A stretch of 64,000 nt of DNA from Linnemannia hyalina. Lineage: Eukaryota > Mortierellomycota > Mortierellomycetes > Mortierellales > Mortierellaceae. The notes beneath the pieces were generated by a model. The model was not told the origin of the DNA and did no database searches. It was given only the letters and a program-made list of their open reading frames with translations. The stretch spans positions 1,302,001 to 1,366,000 of the forward strand of contig JAHRHY010000012.1 of NCBI GenBank assembly GCA_019671135.1, written 5' to 3'. Position 1 is the stretch's first letter; the number at the start of each line of letters is the position of its first letter. The translations under genes and the position numbers were made by a program. Shown here one piece after another: positions 25,001-37,600 of this stretch.

Positions 25001-25608
25001 GAGGCTCGTTCGGCGACCAAGCCTGACAAGGTCCGCCCTATGGAGGGACTGACAATGCTCGATGTCTCGTGCGGCCTGGGCCATACGCTCTTGCTCTGCA
25101 AGCCTGGCCAGGACAAGATCCAGGACCTGCCCAAGTGGCCTGTTCTTGATGTGGAGGAGCACTGTATTGAGTGTCTCACTGCCGAGGACGAGGACGACAT
25201 GCTGCTGTGTGATAAGTGTGATTCTGGAACGCATTTGCGATGCACGGTTCCGCGACTCCAGGAGGTGCCTGATGTTGATTGGTTCTGTCAGAGCTGTACG
25301 CGGGCCAAGGAGAAGAACAGGACAAAGCAGTTGGATGATGGGTCAAAACCTGCTGCTGCTGGCGGCGCTGCCGCAGCTAGTGGTGCGACTGCTAAGGCTC
25401 CTACCAAACGCAAGGCTCCTGCCGCCAAAGGTTCGTTTTCTATGATTATTATTTTCTTGTGCCTTCTGAGCTTTCGAAAGTGTGGATATCTTGAAGGGAA
25501 AAAAAAATACTTATCTTGGACAATGTGTAATTTATTTTTTTGCGTCGATTAGGTGGGTCTAAGAAGAGCAAGGCAAACCCTGCTTCAGAGGATGAGGACT
25601 CGGAATAG
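22097..25608 (+). CDS. RCC2 (TD-60)-like beta-propeller fused to a C-terminal PHD finger
   Basis: RCC2 binds small GTPases and chromatin and acts in chromosome segregation and spreading in animals. Thirteen exons (22097-22130, 22799-22825, 22944-23019, 23116-23163, 23274-23326, 23421-23448, 23555-23678, 23801-23875, 23973-24128, 24223-24295, 24406-24648, 24780-25430, 25553-25608) give 547 residues. RCC2 hallmarks: VLMAGGTDWDMIGRKPKPGE, NERGQLGLGDN, GENKMGQ-like AAGDNKMGQ, GAEYTMIISDKGQLWAFG, SWGFGGYGRLGHAKQED and TIAWGQG. Residues about 440-485 form a PHD finger (CIEC...LLCDKCDSGTHLRC...WFCQSC), then a Lys/Ala-rich tail. Human RCC2 has no PHD. Intron 1 is 668 nt, far longer than the others. 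Intron 3 seems to start with ATAAGT, not GT. The gene converges on SQT1/AAMP, 198 bp away. Confidence 0.9.
23020..23115 (+). other. Putative non-canonical AT-AG intron (donor ATAAGT)
   Basis: Phase requires exon 3 of the RCC2-PHD gene to end at 23019 and exon 4 to begin at 23116, so the intron would start ATAAGT and end CCAG. No GT in the neighbourhood gives an open reading frame into the next exon, and the in-frame codon after the exon is a stop. The hexamer is the consensus GTAAGT with its first base changed. Confidence 0.55.
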
Positions 25609-25806
25609 ATAGGCGTTTGTTCTGACGAGAGGATTTCGATAGCGCCTAGGGCACCTGCGCTATCATCAATAATAATTAAAACTGCTTCGAAAAATGATGA
25701 GGATGCTGGATATGCGCTGTTGTTTATTTTTTTTTTGGATGCAAAGTGTTTTTTAAGAGTGGGTTTGGATGATATTAAGAATGGAGGAGTGAGGAGGTTG
25801 TAGCCT

Positions 25807-27726
25807 TTAGTTGTCGACCATTCTGAAGACCAAAGCACAGCCATCATCGGATCCAGTGACACAAGTAAGACCATCGTCGGTCATGGCAAAACTCAACACA
25901 GCATCCTGGTGACCCAACCAGATCTTCAAGTTCTGACCAGTCCTACCGTCCCAGACCTGGACCGACCGGTCGGCAGAGCAAGTGGTGATCAAGGGCTGGG
26001 TCTTGTGCCATTGGGCCTTGATGATGGGGCCTTTGTGTTCGCAGGTGGTACGGAGTTGCATGGTCTGGACGTCCCAGACGTTCAACCGTCCGTCCAACGA
26101 TCCTGTGGCGGCCAAGTTCAGGTGGTCTGAGAAGGTCACTGTCTCGACGGCGTCTGTGTGGTTCTCGAACGATCCGAGAATCTATATTGGAGGAAGGGAG
26201 AATAAATGAGAAAATTGTTAGTCAAGTGTTGCTGTACATGGCTCCACTCGATAAAACCAAAAAAAAAGTGAAGTTGAAGGGAAGACTTACGTTTCCGCTG
26301 TGGATGTTGATGAGTTTTGCGGTTCCATCCGCAGATCCGGTCATAGCAAGTGAGGAGTCCTTGTTGATGGCGAGGCAGGTAATAACGTCGCTATGGAAAC
26401 GAGCGTCATCAGAGGTGATACGGTGCACGGCAGACGCGGTCTTGGGGTCCCAGACGATCAAGGATGCGTCCTCAGAGACGGTGACGATCTTCTTGCCATC
26501 GGGGGTGAACATGCCGCTGGTGACGGGTCCCGAGTGACCGTTGAAGACGTTCATGAATGCTCCCGAGGGGACAGCCCACATCCACACTGATGAATCTGTT
26601 GCTCCTGCCAAGATGATGTTTCCCTTGGGGTGCCAGTTGATCCACTATGAGAGGTAGAAAGTAGGTTGCATGAAGATAAAGAGGAGAACACAGGTGAGTT
26701 TCGTTGTCCAGTGGCATTGAAAAACAGTAGCCTCACAGTGCGTCATTACACTCCCACAGATACTTACGACGACCTCATCGGGACCCTCGAGTTCACAGAC
26801 AAACTCTCCAGTTTCGCTCTTCCAGACACGGACCTTTCCGTCCATGGATCCACTGGCAACATAGGTTCCGTCGACACTGAAGGCAACCTGGGTGACCGAA
26901 TCGGAATGTCCTCCAAACTCGTAAAGCTGCTCGCCGTCGTACAACCGCCAGAGATAGCTCTTGTCGTCTCCTCCTCCACTGACTGCAATGTTCTGGTGGA
27001 CGGGATGTAATGCCACATCGTAAACTGGCTCTATTATGTCATCATAGGTCGTTTTCAAGGAGCGAGAATATGTGAGGCATTAGTAAGAGTTATCCACAAG
27101 ATGCCAGCAATCAAGGGCGTGGCTGTCTGCAAATGGTTCTCGTTTCTTTCAATGAGAAAAAAAATATGCTGATCGGATGAAGTTAGTACCTTTGTGGGTG
27201 AAGAATCCTTGGACAGAGTCGTCCTGGAGCTCCATCATGTCGTCGTCATCGATAGGGTTTCCGTCTGCATCGTATTCCTGGGCCTCTTCGCCGTTCTCAT
27301 CTTCGTCCTCCTCCATCATATCACCTAAGTGAAAAAAATAAATAATAATCGCGCCATTTTGTTAGTTTCCCAGCTTGAGATTATTGTAAAGAATGCATGT
27401 AACCAAGAAGGGTGGCTGCCAGATGTTGATATTCTACTCCTGCAAGGGTTCCCTTCCTCTATAGCTATGCTGTTGAGTGAAAAAGAATACATACCATCGT
27501 CTTCAAGGACCTGCTCCTCGTCAACCTCATCGGGATCGAGGAACTCTTCGTGATCGCTGTCGTCATGATGTCTTGCTGATTCCTATGAAAAGAATGGAAG
27601 AAAGAAATAAAAAGGTGGCGCCATGAGTTCTTTCCATTCCAACTCGTCATTTTTCCTAATATTCTTCGTTCAGCTCCTTGCTCGTCTGTTCGGTTGAAGT
27701 GATTCTCAGAGTAGACGTACAGCCAT
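25807..27726 (-). CDS. SQT1: WD40 ribosome-assembly chaperone, SQT1/AAMP family
   Basis: Yeast Sqt1 is the dedicated chaperone of ribosomal protein Rpl10/uL16; AAMP is the animal homologue. Six exons (27721-27726, 27495-27582, 27190-27324, 26768-27030, 26291-26644, 25807-26181) give 406 residues. An acidic N-terminus (about residues 1-80) precedes WD40 repeats: VYDVALHPVHQNIAVSGGGD, VTQVAFSVDGTYVASGSMDG, WINWHPKGNIILAGATDSS, TSGMFTPDGKKIVTVSEDAS, ITCLAINKDSSLAMTGSADG, and three more to the end. WHP...LAGA..SSVWMW is characteristic of AAMP/SQT1. The first coding exon appears to be just six nucleotides (Met-Ala) followed by GTACGT; it is supported by phase and by absence of another usable ATG, but needs transcript evidence. 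Confidence 0.9.
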
Positions 27727-28287
27727 GGTATTATGTGTTGTTGGTAGTGTGTTGGGGTGGTATTTGAGGAGAGAGTTGGAGCTGAGAAAAAAAAAGAAAA
27801 AAAAAGAAAAGAGGGTTCGCTTTTTTGTTTTGTGGCCAAAGATTTTCAACCGTCACTTTTTTCTTTCTTTCTTCTGCGGCGGAACGATGAGATGACAAAT
27901 GGGTGTCTCCACCGCAGTCAACCTTCTTTCTTCCCCTCAAGTGTTGCTGACAACTATGCTTAGAAACAATGCTGTTTATTATACAATGAGAGGCGCTTTG
28001 AAGCCATTCATTTTCTTCATGTGAAATTGATATGGAAGAGGGTATCAAGTTACGGACGAAAGAGGAGAGAGGAGAGAGTGCTGTACAAGTTGGGTATGCA
28101 GTTTACAAAAAAACAAACAAATGCTTTTTTTTGGGAAAGGAAAAGAAAGGAAACGAACGGAAGGGAGAGCAGAACAAAACGATAGATGCAAGAAAGAAAG
28201 AAAGAAAGATGAAAAGATGAAAAGAAAAAAGAAACGAAAAATGGTCAGAACAAAAAATAAAGAAGGTCCAGTGCATCGCGTCAGCAG
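27727..28287. other. Intergenic, no gene seen
   Basis: About 560 bp between two same-strand genes. A/G-rich simple sequence includes AAAAAGAAAAAAAAAG near 27786 and GAAA repeats at 28190-28235. Likely the 3' end of the disordered-protein gene and the 5' end of SQT1. Confidence 0.5.
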
Positions 28288-31200
28288 TTAGTAGGCGCGT
28301 GCTTGACGAAATTCTCCTGAGGGGGACGAGACAGAAACGCGGATCACGCCGTCATCTTCGCGGCGACCTTGAACATTGCCGCTCAGCTTGATCACGCTCA
28401 TCTTCTTCTTCATGACCCGCTTGGTCCGTGGGTTGTTACGAGAGGCTGCCGCCGCTACGGCTACTGCGTTCTCGTCAACATCAAAGGTAATGGCGCTCCT
28501 GGAGACTGGAATCCTCAGTGGGTCAGCACGACTGGTAGGGATCCCAGCCTTGACGCCCCTGCTAGTGCCGACGCCATTGTTCGTGTCGGCTCCTCCTCCT
28601 CGCGTGTGGAGCTCATCCAGGTTGGGCGCCGACTTGACCAATGCTGCCGTGAGGCTGCTCTTGGTGTTCAATGGCTTGGTATACAGTCCTGGCGCGACTC
28701 TCTTGCCGGTAATGTCGCTGTCAGTCCTGACATGCGCGCTCAGTTCATTATGACGATCCTTGAGCGACTGGAGGTCTTTGAACTGGTAGCTCTTGCGCTT
28801 TTTGAGTCTGAGATCACCCGACCCCTTCTGCTGCTCTCGCTCTGCTGCCTTCAGAAGCGTGTCGAAATCCATGGCTTTCAGGTCCACAGGTGTTGTTGGT
28901 GGGAATTCCTGGCTTGGATCAAACTCGACAGGTTGGAAGGTCGACAGCAGAGGGCCGGGGCCATTGCCTCCATTCAGAGTCTGGGCAGAGTAGTTTGAGC
29001 CGGCAGACATCGTCGATGCAGTGCTAAAGTTCTTGAGGTGGTGCGGCACAAGGGTATCGGAGGAGGCTTGCTGCTGGTGTTGGCTGGAATATTGAGAGTA
29101 AGAAGACGAGTTCCGTTGGTGGTGCTGCGACTCTTGCCTTGCGAACCCTGTTGGTGAAATTAAACCAGGAGATTGAGTCAACATCAGCGAGTTTGCCGAA
29201 TGTGGCGATCGTGAAGATGGAACCAACGTTGTAGACGAAGAGAGTCCACTACCTTTTGTCACTGGGAGCGGCTGCTTGGTGTTCAAGGTCAACGCGGGAA
29301 CATGTGGTCTTGCCGGCTGCAAGATGTTTCTTGGCTTCAAGGCAAGAGCCTCGTCTATCGATGGGTTGTTGCCGGAAAGTTGGCCTGGGGATGGAGTACC
29401 CGAGGCGACATAGCTGCCGTTCAAAAACTGCCGACTTGGCTTGCGGTGAAGGGTAGGAGACGTGGCGCCTGCTTTCCTAGGAGACCTTGGACTCTCGCGA
29501 CCGCTTGCTCGACTACCACCACCACCACCGCTGCTGCTCCTGTTCAGATCCCTTGTTCGGATAGATAGCGTAGGTAACTCAGAGACAGTGTCAGACTCGC
29601 CTTCGACACTTGAGATTCTCCTTCGCGCCAAACTATCAGGAGAGCTCGCCTCTCGAGCCTTGCCTTTGTCCTTGCTCTCGGGTGTGCTCCGTGGTGCGGG
29701 TGTTCTTGGCCGCACGTAAATCTCCTCCATCGAGATGTCAGCGTCGCCAGTGTAGCCACTGACAGCGTCGCCATCCGAATCGAATGATCGGAACTCGTAC
29801 TCAACATCTGCGGCTGGCAGCAGAGCCCTTGATTGATGCTTGAAGTTGAAGAGCCCAGGCGTTGCAGAGTTGTTGACCACAGCATGTGCATGGTGCAGCT
29901 CCGCCAACTCGAGCGTGAAGCTGGTGAAGGTATGTGTGATGTTGTAGGACGATGCATTGTCATCATCAATCATAGTGAGGCCACCAGGGATATGAAAAGA
30001 GCCTCTAGGGTCCAGGATGCTCGAGCGTGCGGCACTACTCCTGCGCCGCCGACGCATTGCCATCTCGAGCGTCTCCCGCCGAGATCCAGGGACTTGGGAC
30101 TTGGAAATAGTTGTGGCGAGGAGAGCTGCGTGAGTCGAGGTGGCCAAGGACTTTGATCTCACAGACTGAGGACCCTCATGTTGCCCAGTTTGAGGACCTT
30201 GACCATCGGGATAGACACCGCTGTCGCGATGCGACTGGATGTTCAGGAACGTAGCGTCGGCTTGTAAGGATGTCGTGATACCTTGTTCAGCCTGGTGACG
30301 ACGACCTAGGTGTAATGATCGCATGATGGCTCTACGCCATTGCGACCGCTCTCCCGAGTTGTGTTTCGCCATCTTGTAGGGCTCGTGCCTAATGTTTTGT
30401 TCTATCGAGTCCTGGTCCTTGGGCCGCTTCTTGCTGGTCCTTTGTGAAATGACGCTGGTGCCTGGATCACTACTGGGAAAGGGGTCAGTAATCGTTTTCT
30501 TGCCCTTGTCGTCGTCAGTGGTGTTCTTGGGATGGAGTAGGAACCGCTTCATGCCTCGCGCCGACTTGCCGGTAGGGTTTAGTGCAACTGCAGCAGCGGC
30601 AGCGGTGGCGGCGGCCTCCAGCTTCTTGCGTTTCTTGAGAGGGAGCTCAGCAAACTGGGTATAGTCGTCGTAGTCACCGGGCATGATGATGTCGATAGAA
30701 TGGTCCGAGTCTGCGCCATCATCATGATCAAGGGGCGCGAGCTCCGGGGACATCATGATGGTGTCCAGGTCTTGGTCCAGCGGCTGAAGAGACGGCTGCT
30801 CGGCAGAGGATGGTCCGCCATTGGCAGCGCGGAGTGATTGGGCGATTTGAGAGTCGGGTCGTGATCTGGGGAAAGTCCAAAAGCCCTTGGAGTGTCGGCT
30901 CTTTGGGGTGCTTGACTGAAGCGGTTCCGAGCCATCGGTGATGTTGGACCCTTGACGGTCTTGAGACGTGGTTGATTGTGGACTCACTGGACTGGTAGGC
31001 GAAGTCGCGGTGGACGAAGCTTGTGATCGAGCCTTGTCGCGGAGATTGGACGACGACTTGATGGAGGCAAGGGTGTTGGTGACCTGGTTCTTGAACTTGG
31101 CGCGTAGGGATGGTCGATTCTGGTCGAGGCGGATAACACGACGCTTGTCAGACTCAGCGATGTCAGCATTGTGAGCAGGCTCCTTTTGTTGTGCACTAGG

Positions 31201-32490
31201 GGGCTCAACGTAGGATCGCATGGATGTCGAGCTTAGATCTGAGCGCGCGGCATAGGCTGTTGAGCCCTGGTCGGTGTACTCGATAGACTCCACCTGGCCA
31301 AAGTGTGTAGACGGTAGGATAAAAGAGGACGCGTCCGAGACAGAGTCTGGTGGCTGGCTGTTGTATGCCGTAGTGGATGGCCCACTTGTGGAAGACCTAG
31401 AAGAGCTGTAACAAGCCAATAGGGTCGAGGTGGTGACACGAACGGGAAGGAGAGGTGGGAAGAGTTATTGGTATCAGCATGACAGACAAGTTACCGTGCT
31501 GAGTAATAAACATGGACCGGTAGAGAGTATTGCATATCCAAATACAGCGGCTAACTGCAGGGAAACCAGCATCGCCACTGGCACCCATCTGCCAAATGGA
31601 AAAAAAAAACTAACGTACCCTTTATGTAGGTGCTTGCCTTTGAACTTGTTCAGTACACGCATGAACTTTGATTTTGCCGAGAGGGGGTCCTGAGTGCCCC
31701 CTGAGGTTCCCTCGGATAGGCCTCCTTCTGACTCTCGACTCATCAACGTAGGCCGGGCCATGGTTGTTGTAGTAGGCGATGCAAGGGCGAGAGGGGAAGA
31801 TGCTGTGTTATGATGGGCTGGGGAAGACGAATTGATACCGTTCTGGATGTTTTGTTGCCTGACCGTCCAAGAGGTTGTTGCGTTGCTACTGTCCACGGTG
31901 TTTGCGGACGGTGTACGACGGATGTCCTTCAAGAACGAGGGTTTGGGCTTGTGCGACCCCTCGGAGGTGGTTGCTTGGAGAGTGGGTTGGGTGGTGAAGG
32001 GTACCGTAGAAGGTGTTGCGTTCAAGGCCACGTTCTGACTGTGCACTGGAGGCGGAGGAGGAAAGGTGGTTCCTGAACCGCCCATGTAGTTGTTGCTGTT
32101 GCCTGATGTAACTGGCAACGTTGTTATCGTGGTGGCAGCAGTAGTTGCACTTTGTCGCGCTCCTACTTTGTCGGCGCCTTTCCACTTTGCCTTTGTATGG
32201 TGGCGAGGTTCACTCTTTGCTGTGATATCCCAGTCGCCGTAAATCTCGGTAGAGGTTGAGGTCAGGAACTTTTTGGAGGAGCGTCGGTGGTGTTGAGGTC
32301 GCGTCTGTCGGGCGAGCTTTGAGGCTCTCGCCTCTACACGTGTTCTGGCTCTGTCCTGTCCCCGGTGGTTGCGGTAGTTGTTATTGTGGTGAAGTCCCTG
32401 GGAGAGATGGCTGTGTATCGAAGGTAGGAATGGGTCAGCATTGGGTGTGGAAAGAAGCGAAGAAGAGCTGGAGGGGTATGGGACAAACAT
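28288..32490 (-). CDS. Large intrinsically disordered protein of unknown function
   Basis: Not recognised. Two exons (31619-32490 and 28288-31405) join in phase to 1,329 residues; an alternative acceptor a few codons downstream is also in frame. Composition is dominated by Ser, Thr, Pro, Gln and basic residues throughout, with SP/TP sites that would suit proline-directed kinases. Two short blocks look less random: LSAKSKFMRVLNKFKGKHLH near the exon junction and LRAKFKNQVTNTLASIK about 120 residues later. Others are PLKKRKKLEAAATAAAAAVA, MKRFLLHPKN and a C-terminal IRVSVSSPSGEFRQARAY. No enzyme motif, signal peptide or membrane segment is visible. A scaffold or regulatory role is only a possibility. 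The length of the frame and codon bias argue that it is real. Confidence 0.75.
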
Positions 32491-34631
32491 CCGAGCAGGT
32501 TTTTATCCAGCGCGGACACTGTCAAGGACAAGTTGAACAAGTAGCGAAAAGGGGGGCAACAACTGCGAGAAAAGTGCGAGTAAGAAAGAGGGAGAGAGAA
32601 AGTGAACGAGAAGGTGCAAGTGGGTGGATATAATGGTGGTCGTATTTTTTCGTAGGAGGTTGGACTGAGGAAGAACTAGGCTAGTAAGCGAGTGGGTAGC
32701 TGGTGAGATGTGATGACAAGAATAGAAATAGTGAAGCAGGAGTTGCATGCAAAGGAGAAGAGGAAGAACGATGGCAAAGAGAGTGGAGAGAAAAGGATTC
32801 GACAGTAAACGACCAAGGGCGAGAACGAGAGAGGAAGCGAAAGGGAGTGCGAGCGAGGGAGAGAGAACGAGCGAGCAACAGCAATATTGAAAAGGTGTGA
32901 AAATAAAAGGGGGAGAGAAGGTAAAAGTGGCAGAAGGGGAGAAGAAAACGAGACGCGTCCCAAGCGAAGCCGGTTTTCTTTTTTTTTCTTCTTGGTTGTT
33001 ATTGCTTTGCTTTTTTTTTCGTCTTGTTTGTTTTCTTTTTCTTTTCTATGGTCTGCTGATTCAAGATCTCAATGGAGAATCAGAAAGGGAAAAAAGACAG
33101 GATGAATGGAGAAGGATGGATCCCACTCATCTTCCCTGTTTTTTATGTTTTTTTTTTCTCCAAGGTATTTGTTATGGTTCGCTTTCAGCTAAATTTTTTT
33201 ATATTCTTGTTTCCTGCCCCTTCCTTCCCTTTGTCTTATTTTCCCGTTTAGGTTATGGTAGACGATTACGACAGGGATGGGAAGATATGGGATGGGAGTG
33301 GGACGAATAAGCTGAAGGACAGACGAGGGGTGAAGGAAAAAAAAGGCAGGAAGGGAGAAAGAGGGAGAGAGGGGAAGGACGACCAAAACATCCCAATTTA
33401 TTACGATAGAGCGCCATCGCCACACATCTCTGGGCCTTTGGACCATGCCCAAAAAGTGGTAAAACCTTACTACACCTTGACTGTACAATGGTGGGGGCAC
33501 TTTTTTTTCCTTTTTCCTTGTTCTTTTCTCACCTTCGAAGTTCAAACAGATGACAAGGAGTCAAAAAACGGAACGGAAGTTGTAAAAAGGGCTAACTGGG
33601 AGAACGAGGTAGGATGGAGGAGTGTACAATCGAAAAAAAAACAAAATGGAAGGAAGGAAAGAAAAAGAAAGGGATGGGCACTGGATAAAGTGGGAAAAAA
33701 AACGACCAAAGGAGAACACTCCCATTGAGACTACCGACCACGCCGACAAAGAAGGAGCACAGAAAGGGGGGAATCTGTGCGTTTGTTTTTTTCTTATGCC
33801 GTCAGTGCCTGGTGACAAGAGGATGTCCCCTTGCACCCCTAGACTCTGCCGTGTCGTCTATTGCAGTTGAACGGTGCATGCACATTTTTTCTGTTTGTCG
33901 TCGTCTCTCTCCTCCCTTTCTTTCTGCACATCACTGCGGAGATACTCAATGCTAAAAAGCAAGCTTGATAAAAAAGACATTGCCTGTTGAGGCACGACTT
34001 GTAGTTTTTTTTGGTTCGGGAAAGCGGGGTTGAACCATAGTTTTTTTCTTCCTATTGAATGTCGTTTTCTTTTCCGTCCTTTTTAACGTATCCGTTCCTA
34101 TCCTTGTTATCGCCTATCGCTGGCTAGCATCGTCCTGCTTGAACTTCACAGTTGTGTTTTCTTTGCCGCAAAGACTATCGTTGGTTGTGCCACCAAAATA
34201 AGAGACGCATTCTGACCAAGCGTCCAACTGATCACTTTGGCCGCTGACAGAAATATGCGTGGATGTTTGTCGACGATATATTCTGAGGAATGCAAGGCTC
34301 TCCATAGTATCATGACCATGATAGCTGCAATGACGCGATGAATGCTCTTACTGCCCATCTCGATGCTGTGTTGATACAGTACCCGACGATACCGGCGAGA
34401 ATCTCACCTTCTTTTTTCCTTTTCCTTGATATGTTTCCCGACGCGTGAAATTTTCCAAGAGAAAAAACTACGACTGTGACTGTCGACAATTGTTTTCTTT
34501 TGCGACTTCCCAAGCAACAAAAAAAAAAAGAAAAAGAAAAAGAAGTGCAACGCATTTCACTCATCTCTTAATACTTCACAGCCTCTCCATTGCGGGTCCA
34601 GCAACGCCCTTCATACTCACACGTATACACA
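32491..34631. promoter_or_regulatory. Divergent intergenic region, A/G-rich simple sequence
   Basis: About 2.1 kb between the disordered-protein gene (-) and NOL8 (+). The + strand is dominated by GA-rich, low-complexity blocks (32700-33000, 33600-33720) and T-runs (32978-33055). I see no gene. The open frames are short and compositionally biased. Confidence 0.5.
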
Positions 34632-37600
34632 ATGAAGCCATTCAACCAAAGAAAGGCACAGGACGGTACTGTGCCTCCTACCTTCGGCTCGGGTGGAAGA
34701 CCTCCATTCCAAAAGTCATCAGGACCACCAACAGGCGGCTTTCGTGGAGGCAACAACAACAGGGGGGACGATAATCGCAAACCCTTTTCAAGACCCTTTG
34801 GAGGTGCAGGCGCAGGAGCAGCAGTGTCCGATGGAAGGCCTTTTAACAGGCAGCAAGGCGGCGGCGGCAGCAGCAGCAGTCAATACCATAAAGCAGGAGC
34901 ACCTGACAGGAAATCAGCAGCTTCATCTTCTTCACAACCACCCGCTGCTGCCTCGTCGTCCGCAGACTTGTTCACAGAAGACGACACTGCCGCCAAGCCT
35001 GCCAAGGTCAAGAAACCAAAGGCCCCTAAGCCCCCTGTTGACCCCAATGGTATGTAACTCCATTTATCTTCTAATTACAGCCAAGTACAAATGTGACTTT
35101 TTTCGCTTGCGTCCAATATGACCATTGGACCCTGAAGTGACTAACATGGGACCATTTGTATGAATACCAACGAGTAGAAAATATCACACAGAGGGCTTTC
35201 ATCGGAGGACTGGCCCAGGATGTGACTACGGGAGATGTGGAGGGGCGCTTCAAATCATTCGGCTCTCTCAAGGACGTTTATCTGGCAAAGGATGTTGACG
35301 GCAGCTGTCGTGGATTTGGATATGTCACCCTGGATACTACACGGAAGGACTGGTCAAAATGCATGGCCTTGTTCAATGGTGCCAAATGGAAGGGCAATGT
35401 CTTGAAGATCGAGGAGGCAAACAAGAATTGGCAGTCAAAGTATGACAAGTTGCACAAGAGGCAGAAGTATGTTGTGTTTCCGCAAAAGCCATGCTGTGTT
35501 GCAATTCTTTATTAACTGGTGTAAACATTTCGTTTGATATAGACGGCAGGAGGATCTCGAGGTGCAGGCAAAGATGGAAAAGAAGGAGCAGGACGCTATT
35601 GCGAAAAAGATCAGGAGGAATCCCACCAAATACGCCGAGGACATGTCGCTCATTACCGAGAAGAACATGGAGGGCAAGCGTGGCTGGAAGCGTGGGCGGT
35701 TTGGACGACCTGTGATCACCATGAAGCTCGATAGGGTACACACGTTGCTCCTGATATCATACATTCTCGTTTTGGCATGTATTGAGGTAGTAGCTTTGAA
35801 ATCGACACTAATATATTATCTGCCCTTGGACACCATAGATGACCTACGACCCTTCGCACTATAAGAACAATGCCGAAAAGCTCTTCAACCTTCAAGCGAC
35901 ACCTCTGCCATTGAATCAGCTGATTTACAAGATCGATGAGAACGAGCCCGTCCCCAAAGGGAAGCACCTGCCATCTGAGATTGCCTTGGCCCCATTCCTC
36001 GCAAGATCAAAACCCGCACCGGTACCAGCATCAGCAGCAACGACCAAATCTTCAGTGGACAAGAAGGAGCGGACACCTGTTGCATCGTCTTCATCAACGG
36101 CAGCAACATCCTCAGAGTCATCACGCCAAGTGCCCCTCAACAAGGTCGACACCTCAGGCGACCGAGCCATGATGGCCTCAGTTTTGGCAGGACTGGATAT
36201 GAGTCCCCGCGCAATGTCACTAGACGGATCTGATTTCGAGGATAACGGCGACGTAGATGGTGGATACATGGAGGACTTTGGTGGAATGGGTGGCGAAACC
36301 AATGCCGACGACCTGTTTGGAGATGTCGCCATGGATGACGAGCAACCTACCAAGAAGATCTCAAAGGCCGAGCGGGACTCGAGGCCCGAGGATTTGTTTG
36401 GTGATGATGACGACGAGGAGGATGAAAGGAACAGACCGTCACTTGATTTCTTGGACGACGAAGACGAGAGCGAAGGAGAATACCAGGAGGACGGAGACGA
36501 GAACATGGAGAGTGAGGGTGAAGAGGAGGATGACGAGGACGAAGAGGAAGACGAGGAAGACGATGAGGGGCTGGATGAGGATACCATCAAGGCGATTGCA
36601 CAGCTCCAAGGATCATCCTCGTCTAGCGGTGGAGGTCTCTTTGACTCTGACGACGACAACGAGGGAGCAAGAGACGACGGCGATCAAGATACCAAGAGCG
36701 ACGATGAGGACGAGGCCGGCGCCACCAAATTTGCTGATGAGTCGAATACTGCTCGTCTGAAGGCGTTGGAGACCCGTGAGGCAGAGCTGGAAGCAGTCCG
36801 CGGCAAACAGCAACAATTGATCGCATCGACTCTGGCCAACATTGACTCAACGGACAAGAAGGCTGGACACGTTGTGTTTGAGGACTCGGATGACTATGAC
36901 AGCGAGGACTATGAGAAATTGGAGGCAGACCACGAAAAGAAGATGGCCAAGCTGAACAAACCTCTCAAGAGTATATTCGACTCTGATTCTGGATCGGACT
37001 CGGAGGAAGGAGAGGCACCCAAAAAGCGTAGGGGTGTGAAGGAGATGTTTGGTTCTGATGATGAAGGAGATGATTCCGGACTAGGTGCCAAGTTTGGTGA
37101 GCCAGGTAACCACAACGACTCTCTTACCAGTCCATACTGTTTGATGCTTTTGTCTGATGTCCATAAGCTAACGTTGCTTCTAACTCTTGTGAATAGATCT
37201 GGGAATCAAGGAGCAGTTTGAGGGTCCTGGTGGTAAAGCGCTGTTCAAGATGCAGACCAAGATCGGAACAAGCGATTCTCGTTTCCAACTGACAAAGGAC
37301 TTCTTGGACGAACGGATCCGCGAAGATGACGATATCGATTTCATGGCACACAAGGAGCGTTTGGAGGGTGAAGAATATGCTGAGGGAGGAGCTGGTGCCG
37401 CAGACATCATCTTAGACGAGGAACGTCAGGTCGAGTCCAACGTCACAGCCGAAAAGTTGCAGGCCTTGAATGTTCTTCGGGCCATGTTTGGAGATTCTGC
37501 AGTGCGGAGCAAAAAGAAGGAGGAGGACTCTGCAAGAAAGGCTAAGGGTGGTGTTGGGTTCACGACGGGTTTGACGACTCGCTATGATCCTGATGCTGAG

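Noticed and set aside
35925..36659. 244-codon Ser-rich frame on the - strand
   Set aside because: Mirror image of the acidic Asp/Glu tract of NOL8 (GAN/GAY codons read as Ser on the other strand).
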